Below, in pieces: positions 15,121 through 23,558 of a stretch of 64,000 nt of DNA. The notes under the pieces were generated by a model. The model worked only from the letters and a program-made list of their open reading frames with translations. It was not told the DNA's origin and searched no databases. A program made the translations under genes and the position numbers. Source of the stretch: Ktedonosporobacter rubrisoli (GTDB lineage: Bacteria > Chloroflexota > Ktedonobacteria > Ktedonobacterales > Ktedonobacteraceae); contig NZ_CP035758.1 of NCBI RefSeq assembly GCF_004208415.1, positions 2,294,001 through 2,358,000 of the forward strand, read 5' to 3'. The stretch's first letter is position 1; the number at the start of each line of letters is the position of its first letter.

Positions 15121-15149
15121 TTGCAACTGAGCTATTTTTCTGCTATGGT
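15121..15149 (+). promoter_or_regulatory. Promoter of the MaoC-type gene
   Basis: TTGCAA (15121-15126), a 17-base spacer and TATGGT (15144-15149) precede the 15182 gene, which has a normal ribosome site (AGGAAAGGAA). This contrasts with the leaderless layout of the TetR gene downstream. Confidence 0.55.
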
Positions 15150-15181
15150 AGAGTCGTAGAATTTAGGAAAGGAAATAGAGC

Positions 15182-15634
15182 ATGTCACAGGATCGAGCCC
15201 AGGAGCCACAGCGCAAACCAATTTGTGTGGGAGAACATATTGTGCGCCAAATTTCGTTAACGCGCGAAGAGATTGCCAACTTTGCCACCCTGTGTGGAGA
15301 TTTGAACCCGTTGCACCACGATGAGAACTATGCTCGGCAAACGCGCTTTGGCGGAATCATTGCTTGTGGTCCCCAGGTGACCTCCCTGATGATGGGCCTG
15401 GTTGCCACCTATTTCAGTCAGGGTCAGGCTATGCTCGGCCTTGAGTTCAATTTTCGCTTCCTCAAAGCCGTGAAGGCTGAAGATACTATCACCATCGACT
15501 GGGAAATTACTTCCGTCGAGCCAAAGGCAAGTTTGCAGGGGGATATTGTGAGCCTGGCGGGAGTGGCCAGCAATCTACAGGGACAAACCGTTATTGCAGG
15601 GAAAGGAAAGGTCCTGGTCATGGAGAAGCTTTGA
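15182..15634 (+). CDS. MaoC-like (R)-specific enoyl hydratase domain protein
   Basis: This 150-residue single hot-dog domain is of the R-hydratase type. The catalytic Asp and His are in LCGDLNPLHHDENYARQTRF (about residues 39-58), followed by GGIIACGPQVTSLMMG. Members hydrate trans-2-enoyl-CoA or related acyl thioesters in fatty acid or polyhydroxyalkanoate metabolism. The 12 residues before the domain are polar. It lies 128 bases before the TetR gene on the same strand; whether TetR controls it is not clear, because the TetR operator lies downstream of it. Confidence 0.85.
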   Translation: MSQDRAQEPQRKPICVGEHIVRQISLTREEIANFATLCGDLNPLHHDENYARQTRFGGIIACGPQVTSLMMGLVATYFSQGQAMLGLEFNFRFLKAVKAEDTITIDWEITSVEPKASLQGDIVSLAGVASNLQGQTVIAGKGKVLVMEKL

Positions 15635-15726
15635 GCAGTTGAGGGATTTCAATAGCTTTCTTTAGCCCCCATAGTGTCTCTCATTCCTGCAAAACCCTGA
15701 ACTTTGGAAAACCAGACGCGCCGCCC

Positions 15727-15761
15727 TTGACAAACTACATCTAGTACTGTATAGTTCTAAT
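15727..15761 (+). promoter_or_regulatory. TetR promoter with operator; predicts leaderless mRNA
   Basis: TTGACA (15727-15732), 17 bases, TATAGT (15750-15755), then the ATG at 15763, only 7 bases after the -10 box and without a ribosome site. The 22 bases at 15740-15761 (TCTAGTACT, GTAT, AGTTCTAAT) have the same half-site/4-base-spacer/half-site form as the dyad at 16407-16428 before the esterase. Confidence 0.7.
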
Positions 15762-15762
15762 C

Positions 15763-16350
15763 ATGAGAAGCATATCCAACCGAGATTACGTGATCAAAGT
15801 AGCTTCCGACCTCTTTCTGGTGCAGGGTGTTTCCTGCATAAGCATGGATGAGGTGGCCAGGCGCAGCGGTGTTTCTAAGTCGAATATCTATTATCACTTC
15901 AAGAGTAAGGATGAATTAACGCAAGCCGTTTTAGAATACTTCATCTCTGCTCTGCAAAGTCACTTTCAGGAACAGGTTCTGGCCGGAAAGGGAGCATTGC
16001 TGCCACGGCTCGAAGGCTATATCAATCAGCTCATTGATGAACTAATTGAACGTGAGTGTGAGGGAGGCTGTCCGCTTATTTCCTTGATGGTAGAGGCGGG
16101 AAAGACCGACGAGGATGTCCGTCAGCGCCTGGCCAAGTTTTTTCAGCAGCAAGCCCAGGTTATTGCTGGGCTCTTTGATGAAGGAAAACAGCGGGGAGAA
16201 ATCCGCTCTGATCTGCCAGCTCACGCGCTTGCTTCTCTGATCACTTCCTGGCTGGAAGGCAGTTTGATGCTGGCGAGTATTCAGAAGAGCGCCTCTTCCT
16301 TGCGCGAAGAGCGCGATACCCTGTTCAGATTGCTGGCTGCTTCATCCTGA
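15763..16350 (+). CDS. TetR-family transcriptional regulator (195 residues)
   Basis: The N-terminal HTH (about 10-55) reads VIKVASDLFLVQGVSCISMD, EVARRSGVSKSNIYYHFKSK, a classical TetR domain. The C-terminal ligand domain is of the AcrR/TetR_C type (SLMVEAGKTDEDVRQRL, ALASLITSWLEGSLMLA). The start is fixed by the promoter next to it. The gene is followed by a hairpin terminator and then by the esterase, whose upstream region carries a perfect version of the operator. A simple model is repression of both its own gene and the esterase, relieved by an ester or acyl ligand (inference). Confidence 0.9.
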   Translation: MRSISNRDYVIKVASDLFLVQGVSCISMDEVARRSGVSKSNIYYHFKSKDELTQAVLEYFISALQSHFQEQVLAGKGALLPRLEGYINQLIDELIERECEGGCPLISLMVEAGKTDEDVRQRLAKFFQQQAQVIAGLFDEGKQRGEIRSDLPAHALASLITSWLEGSLMLASIQKSASSLREERDTLFRLLAASS

Positions 16351-16372
16351 CGATTCGGATGAGATCTTTCTT

Positions 16373-16398
16373 GGAGGGGGATTCCTCCTCTTTTTTTT
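16373..16398 (+). terminator. Rho-independent terminator after TetR
   Basis: GGAGG (16373-16377), a 6-base loop and CCTCC (16384-16388) are followed by CTCTTTTTTTT to 16398. It separates the TetR transcript from the esterase operator. Confidence 0.75.
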
Positions 16399-16406
16399 GC
16401 CTGATG

Positions 16407-16428
16407 ATTAGGACTAAGTAGTCCTAAT
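16407..16428. promoter_or_regulatory. Perfect TetR-type operator before the esterase gene
   Basis: ATTAGGACT, AAGT, AGTCCTAAT is a perfect 9-4-9 dyad 43 bases before the esterase ATG. Its right half matches 8 of 9 and its left half 6 of 9 positions of the dyad over the TetR promoter (15740-15761). A TAATAT (-10-like) at 16425-16430 overlaps it. Confidence 0.75.
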
Positions 16429-16471
16429 ATTGTGAAAATACACTCTCTTGTTAGCGAAAGGAGTACGTGCT

Positions 16472-17401
16472 ATGCCACTCGATCCGCAAGCCCGAGCCTA
16501 CTTAGATCAGCTCGCTTTGAGCAATTTCTCACAACTGCATACCTTCCCTCCCGCACAGACGCGCCAGGGGATGAAGAGGCAGATTGCCCAGCTTGGTGTA
16601 CCTGAACCCATTGCCCATGTTGAAGATCGCCTGATTGATGATGCGACTGCAGCTATTCCAGTCAGAATCTATACCCCTGAAGGCACTGGCCCTTTTCCTA
16701 TTCTGATCTTCTTTCATGGTGGTGGCTTCGTGCTTGGTGATCTAGATACCCATGATGGCCTTTGTCGCAGCCTGGCCAACGGAGCGCACTGCCTGGTTAT
16801 CTCTGTGGACTATCCTCTTGCTCCCGAACACAAATTTCCAGCGGCTCCTAACGCTTGTTATGCCGCAGTACGCTGGGTTGCTGAGCATGGCGCAAGCCTC
16901 AAAGGCGATGCTGCGCGGATCGTGGTAGGGGGCGATAGCGCTGGTGGCAATCTTGCCGCGGTCGTTACACACATGGCTCGCGCTAAGGGAGGACCGGAGC
17001 TCATCTTTCAATTGTTGATTTATCCTGACCTTGATTTTCGCCGGACAAACTTTTCTATTCAGACATATGCTGGCAAGTACGGCAATATTACTAGAGAGAG
17101 CCAGCACTGGTTCATGAATCATTATCTGAACAGTGCTGAGGAAAAGCTGAACCCACAAGTTTCTCCTCTGCTGGCTCCCGATCTGGCAGGGCTGCCGCCG
17201 GCCCTCATTATTACAGCCGAGTATGACGCGCTCAGGGATGAGGGAGAGCAGTATGGTCAGAAGTTGAAAGAAGCCGGCGTGCCTGTGACGATTACCCGCT
17301 ATAAGGGAATGATTCACGAATTTATAAGGCATACATTTGCTCAGAGCGCGCAAGCACGAAGCGAGGCTGCTCTGGCTTTGCAGAATGCTTTCAAGCTCTA
17401 G
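16472..17401 (+). CDS. Alpha/beta hydrolase, hormone-sensitive-lipase type esterase (309 residues)
   Basis: A carboxylesterase of HSL family IV. The oxyanion HGGGF is near residue 83, the nucleophile Ser is in GGDSAGGNLA near 155, the catalytic Asp is in TAEYDALRDEG near 253, and the His is in MIHEFIRH near 283. AAAGGAG lies 8 bases before ATG 16472; the longer frame from 16448 has none. It is cytosolic, as no signal peptide is present. It probably hydrolyses short- to medium-chain esters. Regulation by the adjacent TetR is indicated by the shared operator. Confidence 0.92.
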   Translation: MPLDPQARAYLDQLALSNFSQLHTFPPAQTRQGMKRQIAQLGVPEPIAHVEDRLIDDATAAIPVRIYTPEGTGPFPILIFFHGGGFVLGDLDTHDGLCRSLANGAHCLVISVDYPLAPEHKFPAAPNACYAAVRWVAEHGASLKGDAARIVVGGDSAGGNLAAVVTHMARAKGGPELIFQLLIYPDLDFRRTNFSIQTYAGKYGNITRESQHWFMNHYLNSAEEKLNPQVSPLLAPDLAGLPPALIITAEYDALRDEGEQYGQKLKEAGVPVTITRYKGMIHEFIRHTFAQSAQARSEAALALQNAFKL

Positions 17402-17426
17402 ACCAATCCTTTATACTACAAGTCTG

Positions 17427-17455
17427 CTCATGCCTCATCCTCGATGGCGCATGAG
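17427..17455. terminator. Hairpin between convergent esterase and TIR genes
   Basis: CTCATGC (17427-17433) pairs with GCATGAG (17449-17455) across a 15-base loop, between two convergent genes. No long T-tract, so termination strength is uncertain. Confidence 0.45.
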
Positions 17456-17524
17456 TAGGTGGATGACCTGATGAGAACTTGTCTTTATAAAATCCCTTCT
17501 CGCTTTGCACCCAGGCTGGCGCCA

Positions 17525-19891
17525 TCAACCACTACAATGCCCTATGAGCAAGCAGCCTTCCATTTGACGTTCTTCCTGAATTTGTTGATGTTGATTAAAA
17601 TGCAGAACGAGAATAGGTTTGTTGATGGGATTTCCATTGGGTCCAAAGGCGATCTGGCCGCTGGCCCCTTGTAAAGGATGACGGTCGTCAATCTGCTGTA
17701 AGGCTTGCTGTACCATTTGTGTAGTTGTAGCCTTAGTATCCATTCCTGCATTATTATAAGCAGTATTATTAGCGGTTAATAGGGTCATTGTAGCATCGTA
17801 GGAGAGAGTGGAGTCGCTATCGGCACGCGTAAAGCCATATGGGCTCTCTACTGGCTTGCCTGAAGGATTGAACGCTTGGCTGTACTCCTGGAAAAAAGGA
17901 GGTTTATAGTCAGTCAGATTTGCCGCCTCCCATTCATCAGGATAGGCATATGAGAGGAAACGCAATTGCGCCAGATGAGCGCGTGCCCTGAGCGTGTAGC
18001 CTCCTAGTTCGTAGAAGCCTTCCCCTCCCACTATTAGTATCTGTGAGCCTAGCCCTGTTGAGGGCAAATCTGACAGTAATATGTTGAGATCGCTCGCGTA
18101 GCCACTAAAGTAAATAACGTCAGGATTATGCATTAGAGCATCTTGTAGGAGCGAGGGCAAGTCACCCTGGCCTTGCAAGCCTACCGTATACTGCTCGGTA
18201 ACCACAATACTGTTTCCATCTCCCGCATTCAGATATGGCCCTCTGAAATCTTCAGCAAAGCTCTTGCTATAGGCATTGTTAGGATCGACAAAGAGGGCCA
18301 CGCGCTTCGCATGTAGTGTTTGTGTTACATAGCTGGCATTAGCGTTGCCTTGATCAGAATCCGGAGGAATTACGCGAAAGAAATAGGGGAATCTTCCTGT
18401 TAGCTTGTCTGTTGAGGCGGTTTGTGAGACCAGTGGGATTTGGGCGCTTCCCAGAGCCTTTACCGCATTGAGGGAGCTTTCGCTAAAGGGCCAGCCCATT
18501 ACGCCCAGGATCTTCTCTTGAGGCGCAGCCTTTACAATCTGCTCTGCCACATCCCTGGCCATCGACTCGTCGCCAGAGCCAGAGTTTGCGATTAAGAGGC
18601 GAACCTGCAGAGCATGATCACTATTGAACTCTTTTTGAGCAACGTATGCTCCTTGTAGATCATCGCGTCCAACATGTGCATTATTGCCGGTGAGGATCGT
18701 TGCCACAACAATACTAACGTAGTTTGCTCCGGAATCAAGCACACGCTTATTTTCAAGATAGATGAGAGGCTCCGCATCACTCGGGTCTTCCTGATTGGCC
18801 CGCTGCCACAGCACTTCTGCACCATTGCTATCTCCTGCGGCGAATTTTTTGGCCGCCTCAGTTTTATCATCTTTATCTTGTCGTTTAGCAACATCAAAGG
18901 CGAATTGGCCACTGCTGATACCAATACTCTCGCCGTCTGGGGCTGTCCAGACACGTATGTCATTGTCGTTTATATGTAGAATTAGCGGAAGGAATATTTT
19001 GAAGCATAATACTAATAAAATTAGTAAAATGAATATAATAAGAGAAATGGCTATTACCCCTTTACGGCGGCTTCGGCCTGATGATTGATGCCCTTGCTGC
19101 CTTCTACCTGGGAGCTGAGTATTGGGAGTGAGAGGACCAGATTGATTGGTTGCACTTGGCCTAGCAGTAGGAGAGGGCTTAGGGGCTTCTTCTCCGCTTT
19201 TCCCATTGCTCACTGCAGAAGTGGCTAGAGCTCTGATTTGGACCGGCTCTAGGGGGAGCGGATTGGGAAGCGATGGGACAATTTTAACATTATTTTCTTC
19301 CACGTTGTCAGAAGGAGTGCTAGGAACTGGGGATTGGTCGGGTAAGTTCTTGTTAGGTGGAGGAAAGATAAGGCCTTCTCCGTTTTCTCCAGAGTTTCCA
19401 GCAGAGATGCTCCAAGCCACAGGAGGGTCGATAGGTCGGGAATTGAGGCCCTCAACTACTTTTCTTATACCCCTTGCAACGTTTTCTAATGCTGCATTTC
19501 TATTGCGGCTTTCTTTGATAGGTCTCCTATCTATTGAAGAGAGTGGTTCAAGGTCGGTGAAAGGAGCGTGGGACCAGTCACAGGAGTCTAAAAGAATAGG
19601 GACAACACGTACTTTACCCTCTTTATGGAGCCTACTAATCTGCTCCATTTGCTGAGAACAATAGTTAGACGCAGTGAAGTCAGCACTGATGAGTAGAAGA
19701 ATAATATTCGCTGTACTCAGATGCTCCTTGATTTGTTGTTTCCGATTATCGCCTGGAGAGATTTCCCCATCATACCAGGTCTTGATTTTACCGTCCCGGC
19801 GCAGACTTTCTAGACGTTTATCCAGTTGATCACGCAAATCGCTATCTTCAGGAGCATAGCAGTAGAAGAGTTCCAGGGGATTCTTTGCCAT
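17525..19891 (-). CDS. TIR domain, transmembrane, branched-chain-amino-acid-type periplasmic binding protein receptor
   Basis: This is a 788-residue three-part receptor. A cytoplasmic TIR domain fills about 7-147 (LELFYCYAPEDSDLRDQLD, KTWYDGEISPGDN, NIILLLISADFTASNYC, VRVVPILLDSCDWSHAPF). A Pro/Ser-rich disordered linker runs 150-275. One membrane helix lies at about 279-306 after RRQQGHQSSGRSRRKG. The outside part (about 390-770) has the fold of Leu/Ile/Val-type substrate-binding proteins (VGRDDLQGAYVAQKEFNSD, MGWPFSESSLNAVKAL, GSQILIVGGEGFYELGG, GFTRADSDSTLSYDATMTLL). The positive-inside rule puts TIR inside. The S-x-Y-C helix that normally carries the NADase Glu reads SNYCSQQMEQI, with Met at the usual position and Glu one residue later. 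AAGGAAAAG lies before the ATG. It may sense an extracellular ligand and signal or act through TIR. Confidence 0.85.
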   Translation of the reverse strand: MAKNPLELFYCYAPEDSDLRDQLDKRLESLRRDGKIKTWYDGEISPGDNRKQQIKEHLSTANIILLLISADFTASNYCSQQMEQISRLHKEGKVRVVPILLDSCDWSHAPFTDLEPLSSIDRRPIKESRNRNAALENVARGIRKVVEGLNSRPIDPPVAWSISAGNSGENGEGLIFPPPNKNLPDQSPVPSTPSDNVEENNVKIVPSLPNPLPLEPVQIRALATSAVSNGKSGEEAPKPSPTARPSATNQSGPLTPNTQLPGRRQQGHQSSGRSRRKGVIAISLIIFILLILLVLCFKIFLPLILHINDNDIRVWTAPDGESIGISSGQFAFDVAKRQDKDDKTEAAKKFAAGDSNGAEVLWQRANQEDPSDAEPLIYLENKRVLDSGANYVSIVVATILTGNNAHVGRDDLQGAYVAQKEFNSDHALQVRLLIANSGSGDESMARDVAEQIVKAAPQEKILGVMGWPFSESSLNAVKALGSAQIPLVSQTASTDKLTGRFPYFFRVIPPDSDQGNANASYVTQTLHAKRVALFVDPNNAYSKSFAEDFRGPYLNAGDGNSIVVTEQYTVGLQGQGDLPSLLQDALMHNPDVIYFSGYASDLNILLSDLPSTGLGSQILIVGGEGFYELGGYTLRARAHLAQLRFLSYAYPDEWEAANLTDYKPPFFQEYSQAFNPSGKPVESPYGFTRADSDSTLSYDATMTLLTANNTAYNNAGMDTKATTTQMVQQALQQIDDRHPLQGASGQIAFGPNGNPINKPILVLHFNQHQQIQEERQMEGCLLIGHCSG

Positions 19892-20452
19892 ATGACATCT
19901 TTTCCTTAACTGTCTATTTTATTATTACTGGAATCATCCTCTTGGTTGGAACAGTACTTTTAGCCTGCTTGTAGATTGACAAAATTCGCTCATTTTCTCC
20001 GTTGGCAATACCAGTTGTATGGAAAAATTGTGCTAATAATTTCCCTTGTTTCCTATCCTCCTTGCGCGGAAAAATCATCTTAGCTGGAATTTTAGCGTAG
20101 CATAGAGTTTTGCCGTTGTCAATTAGTAGAAAACCTTGAAATAAAGAAAAGATGTAGGAATGCTAGATAAATCTGAAGCTCCATGACTGAATTGATGAGT
20201 TAATTGTATCAAACTAGTAGAAATTGAGGTTTCTGCTATTCTGATAAATACAAGAGATGCGGCGTACACGGGTTTTATAGTCTTACTTGCGTTCTCTCAG
20301 GAGAGTCTGCAAAGCTGATTGCTAATCTAGCTTGCTGTACTTGAAAATGCGTGCTAGACTTAACCATACCGGCCTCAATGATGCGGCAATGGCGGATCTA
20401 CCAGAAGGTAGCTCTGGGCAAGCTGTATACAAGTATAAAGAAAGGGATTTTC
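19892..20452. promoter_or_regulatory. Intergenic region between TIR receptor and MOSC genes
   Basis: About 560 bases without a credible gene. It is AT-rich near 19920-20240, with several TTGACA/TATAAT-like words but no pair of clear spacing. It must carry the divergent promoters of the TIR receptor and the MOSC protein. No strong dyad was seen. Confidence 0.4.
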
Positions 20453-20995
20453 GTGTCTACGCATTCTAGCCAGGGAATCGTGTTCGCCGTAAGCCGCAAG
20501 GTCGAGCCCGGCGTACCCAAATTGGTTGTGGACGCCATTCAACTTGTGACGGATTGGGGGGTAGAAGGCGACTATCACGCCGGTCGCCTGGTGCGTCACC
20601 GCTATCTCGCCAGAAAAGATCCCACGCGACCTAATATACGTCAGGTTTTGCTAGTAGATACGGGCATTTATGCCGAGCTGGCACAAAAGGATATTCGGCT
20701 TGACCCTGGTATGTTCGCTGAAAATATCACTCTGGAAGGTATTTCTGTGATGGATCTCGCGGTGGGCACTCGCCTCAGACTTGGAGAGGCAGTTGTGGAA
20801 ATCTCCGAGATTCGCCATCCCTGCCATCAACTCAACGAAATGGATAAGCGCCTCTTAAAAGCCGTGATCGAGAAAGAGCAGGGACAGACGCGCTTCAAGG
20901 CTGGCGTGTTTGCCCGTATCCTGCAGGGTGGCTGGCTTCGTCCAGGCGATAGGGCCATCGTTCTCTCCCCATCTGAGCCGGCTATCTTCGCTTAA
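20453..20995 (+). CDS. MOSC domain protein (180 residues)
   Basis: A MOSC (molybdenum cofactor sulfurase C-terminal-like) domain spans most of the protein. Markers are GVEGDYHAGRLVRHRYL, QVLLVDTGIYAEL, GMFAENITLEG, VGTRLRLGEAVVEISEIRHP followed by C, and VFARILQGGWLRPGDRA. These small domains bind pterin-type molybdenum cofactors and often help in sulfur transfer or in N-hydroxylated compound reduction. GTG 20453 is preferred, since AAAGGGA precedes it and the domain starts soon after; an ATG at 20378 or 20381 is possible. No molybdopterin gene is nearby. Confidence 0.8.
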   Translation: MSTHSSQGIVFAVSRKVEPGVPKLVVDAIQLVTDWGVEGDYHAGRLVRHRYLARKDPTRPNIRQVLLVDTGIYAELAQKDIRLDPGMFAENITLEGISVMDLAVGTRLRLGEAVVEISEIRHPCHQLNEMDKRLLKAVIEKEQGQTRFKAGVFARILQGGWLRPGDRAIVLSPSEPAIFA

Positions 20996-21012
20996 GCACG
21001 AAAGTGAGTGCT

Positions 21013-21041
21013 AGCTAATTGATGTAATCGGTCAATTAGCT
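21013..21041 (+). terminator. Hairpin after the MOSC gene
   Basis: AGCTAATTGA (21013-21022) and TCAATTAGCT (21032-21041) are a perfect 10-bp stem with a 9-base loop, 18 bases after the MOSC stop. Confidence 0.55.
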
Positions 21042-21090
21042 GATTTGAAGATTGTCTGGGTATTGATAATTAACACTACAGCAAATAGCA

Positions 21091-21131
21091 GCACGCTCCA
21101 TTTGTAAAGCTCAATCAAATATGGAGCGTGC
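21091..21131 (-). terminator. Hairpin after the SDR gene
   Basis: GCACGCTCCAT (21091-21101) and ATGGAGCGTGC (21121-21131) form a perfect 11-bp stem with a 19-base loop, 19 bases past the SDR stop on the minus strand. Confidence 0.55.
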
Positions 21132-21149
21132 TTGCTCATGCCGAGAAAG

Positions 21150-21950
21150 TTAGACGCTAGCCACCGAGCCGCCATCTACACGCAGATTCGTTCCAGTAAT
21201 AAAGGAAGCTTGTTCAGAAGCCATGAAAACCACGGCCGAGGCCACTTCCTCGGGCAGCCCGGCTCGCTTGAGCTCAATATGCGGGCGATTCTGGCGTAAG
21301 AAGGCTTCTTCGGCTTGCGACTGGGTAACCCCCTGGATTCGGGCCTGTTCTGCCATAACCTGGTCTACCAGCGGTGTTTTAATGAAGGCTGGGGAGACCG
21401 TATTCACCAGGATACCATCCTGGGCATATGCCTTGGAAAGGCTCTTTGTCAGATTATTTAAGGCAGCCTTGGCTGCATTGTAATGGGGCATGACCGGATC
21501 TGGCTGGATGCCAGATTCCGAGGAAATGTTGATGATTCGTCCCCAATGCTGCTTTTTCATATATGGTAGAACCAGGCCAGACAGTTCGATAGCTGAGAAG
21601 AGATTCAGGTTGAATACCCTCACCCAGTCTTCTTTTGCCAGCTCTTCAAAAGGGGTAAAGCCTTCAACTCCGCCTGCGTTATTTACCAATATATGAACGG
21701 TGCCAAAGCGCTCAACAGCCTGGTTAACCAGGTTGTGGACATCGGCACTGTTAGTTATATCTCCAGCCACGGCCAGGGCCTGGGTACCGTTCTGCTCAAG
21801 CTTGCTGGCCAGTCGGCCCAGCTCGTCCTTACTGCGCGCCGTGATAACAACCTTGCACCCTTCAGCGGCAAAGGCCTCAGCGAAGGCTGCTCCCAGCCCC
21901 TTGCTGGCTCCAGTAATAATGACTACCTTTCCCTTTAAGCCAAGATCCAT
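21150..21950 (-). CDS. SDR-family NAD(P)-dependent oxidoreductase (266 residues)
   Basis: A classical short-chain dehydrogenase. The cofactor loop TGASKGLG is near 14-21. NNAG is near 89, the catalytic Ser in INISSESG near 141, and YNAAK (Tyr and Lys) near 156-160. The PGF-like specificity loop reads VSPAFIKTPLV. Basic residues after the second strand (TARSKDE) suggest NADP preference. GAGGAGAGG precedes the ATG. It is monocistronic, ending in a hairpin. Substrate unknown. Confidence 0.9.
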   Translation of the reverse strand: MDLGLKGKVVIITGASKGLGAAFAEAFAAEGCKVVITARSKDELGRLASKLEQNGTQALAVAGDITNSADVHNLVNQAVERFGTVHILVNNAGGVEGFTPFEELAKEDWVRVFNLNLFSAIELSGLVLPYMKKQHWGRIINISSESGIQPDPVMPHYNAAKAALNNLTKSLSKAYAQDGILVNTVSPAFIKTPLVDQVMAEQARIQGVTQSQAEEAFLRQNRPHIELKRAGLPEEVASAVVFMASEQASFITGTNLRVDGGSVASV

Positions 21951-22086
21951 TATACGATCCTCTCCTCTTAACTCAGAATAACAGGCAGATCAGAGCACGT
22001 CCTACCTGCTCCGACAGTATATATTATTTTGGATCAGGATATCCACATAAAGGCATACTCTGCAATGCCTGGATTTTTTGTTACGC

Positions 22087-23337
22087 CTATTCGGGCTGGA
22101 TGCCTGTATAATGTGCGCGCGGACGAATAGCCTGGCCGCTTTGCGCCTGCTCAAGCGAATGACCCATCCAGCCAACCGAGCGTGCCAGCGCAAAGAGGGC
22201 AAAGGCCTGCTCAGCCGAGAAGCCCAGCACCTGCGCCAGAGCCGCGTATACAAGATCTGCATTTGGATGGAGATCCAGCAGGGTTCTTGCCTCATCTACG
22301 AGAGCCATGATAAAGATAGTTCCCGGAGCATCAGGGAAGTAGCGATGCAGAGCGTTAAGTGAGCTGTAGACGCGTGGGTCACCTTTGGGAAAGAGCGGAT
22401 GTCCGAAGCCCGGTATGGTCTCCCCTTGCTTGAGTCGCTTTACCAGCGTCTGTCTTGCCTGTTCTAGGTGTGAGCCCTCGCTAAAAAACTGCTGTGTGCG
22501 TAGAAAACGACCGCTGCTCTTGAGACCCTCGAAGGTGGCCAGCGCAGCCTGTACACAGCCATACAAAGTGGCCCCGGTCGAAGCTGCACAGCGCGCCGTA
22601 AAGGCTGAGATCGCCAGCTCGTTATCGGCATTAAGAATTAAGATTGTGTTGAGCAGCTTCGCTGCTCGGGGCTCTCCAGGAGCCCAGGCGCGCTGTAGCG
22701 TTTGGGGGATAGTCTCCTCAAGGGTTGTGCTGGCAGTGAGCGAGGCTGTGAAAAGCCAGAGCAGGCGAGCCGCAGCGGCTATTGCAGCCTCCGGGCGCTG
22801 GCTATAGACAGCCAGATCTTTGCTCGCCAGCCAGGGCAGCGCAGCTTGAAACTGTTCTAGCGGTGTCAGCTGCGCAAGATGCTCCTGTCTGCAGAAAACT
22901 GCGAATTCTTCTAAGAAAGCCGGCTCTGGTCGCTGAGTGGCAAAGAGCTCTTTTCCCACGCGCTCAGGATCATCCTGCCAACCGGGTACATTCCAGATCA
23001 GAGCTGCGACCTGCTCAGTCGTCCAGCTTTCGGCAAGATGTAAAACATCCTGACCGCGATAATAGACATGGCCATTGCCAACCAGCATAAGCTCGGAATC
23101 CAGCACCGGGTCGCCCCAGTTCAGCGCTTTGCTGGCAATTTTCTCGGGATTCTGGCGCACCTCCTTGCGCTCCTTCAAACGCTGAATATCTTCGGCCAGA
23201 TAGGCCCGCACCCGCCGCGAGCCGCCAACAGCTTGTGAACGCACCAGGCCACGGCTCACATAGGCATATAAGGTTGCCAGGCTTACTCCCAGCTCTGCCG
23301 CTGCCTCCTGGGCGCTTACATAGCGCTCTCCGCTCAT
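22087..23337 (-). CDS. HTH-citrate-synthase-like protein with altered active site (416 residues)
   Basis: An excisionase/MerR-type winged HTH occupies about 5-60 (YVSAQEAAAELGVSLATLYA, SRGLVRSQAVGGSRRVRAYL). It is followed by a two-domain citrate synthase fold. The second catalytic His loop GFGHPLFPKGDPR and the Asp loop (PNADLVYAAL) are kept. The first catalytic His, normally in ADHELN, is Asn (NADNELAISAF), and the GPLHGGA loop is replaced by GLKSSGRF. The protein therefore may be a poor enzyme or a metabolite-sensing DNA-binding protein (inference). Start 23337 is preferred over 23358 because AGTGAG lies 7-8 bases upstream. It is divergent from the MFS gene, so it may bind the dyad-rich promoter at 23559-23613. 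Confidence 0.82.
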   Translation of the reverse strand: MSGERYVSAQEAAAELGVSLATLYAYVSRGLVRSQAVGGSRRVRAYLAEDIQRLKERKEVRQNPEKIASKALNWGDPVLDSELMLVGNGHVYYRGQDVLHLAESWTTEQVAALIWNVPGWQDDPERVGKELFATQRPEPAFLEEFAVFCRQEHLAQLTPLEQFQAALPWLASKDLAVYSQRPEAAIAAAARLLWLFTASLTASTTLEETIPQTLQRAWAPGEPRAAKLLNTILILNADNELAISAFTARCAASTGATLYGCVQAALATFEGLKSSGRFLRTQQFFSEGSHLEQARQTLVKRLKQGETIPGFGHPLFPKGDPRVYSSLNALHRYFPDAPGTIFIMALVDEARTLLDLHPNADLVYAALAQVLGFSAEQAFALFALARSVGWMGHSLEQAQSGQAIRPRAHYTGIQPE

Positions 23338-23558
23338 AATAATGCTCACTTTCTGCAAAATCGGAATGTAAACTTGCTATTTATTAAGACCTGTACTTTT
23401 CTAACTACTTTGCACTACTTTCGTCAATGCGCTGTCGGCATTCATTTTCGGTAGCGCTTTCTCTGGCACAGAGACGGCAAGCCAGCATAATGCACAGCTT
23501 TCTGGCTGCGCTCTAAGGATCGTCTCTCCCTGCCTCGATGGCTACGCCCTTATCATAC

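Noticed and set aside
16529..17353. Long minus-strand frames over the esterase
   Set aside because: Antisense shadows of a well-conserved plus-strand enzyme.
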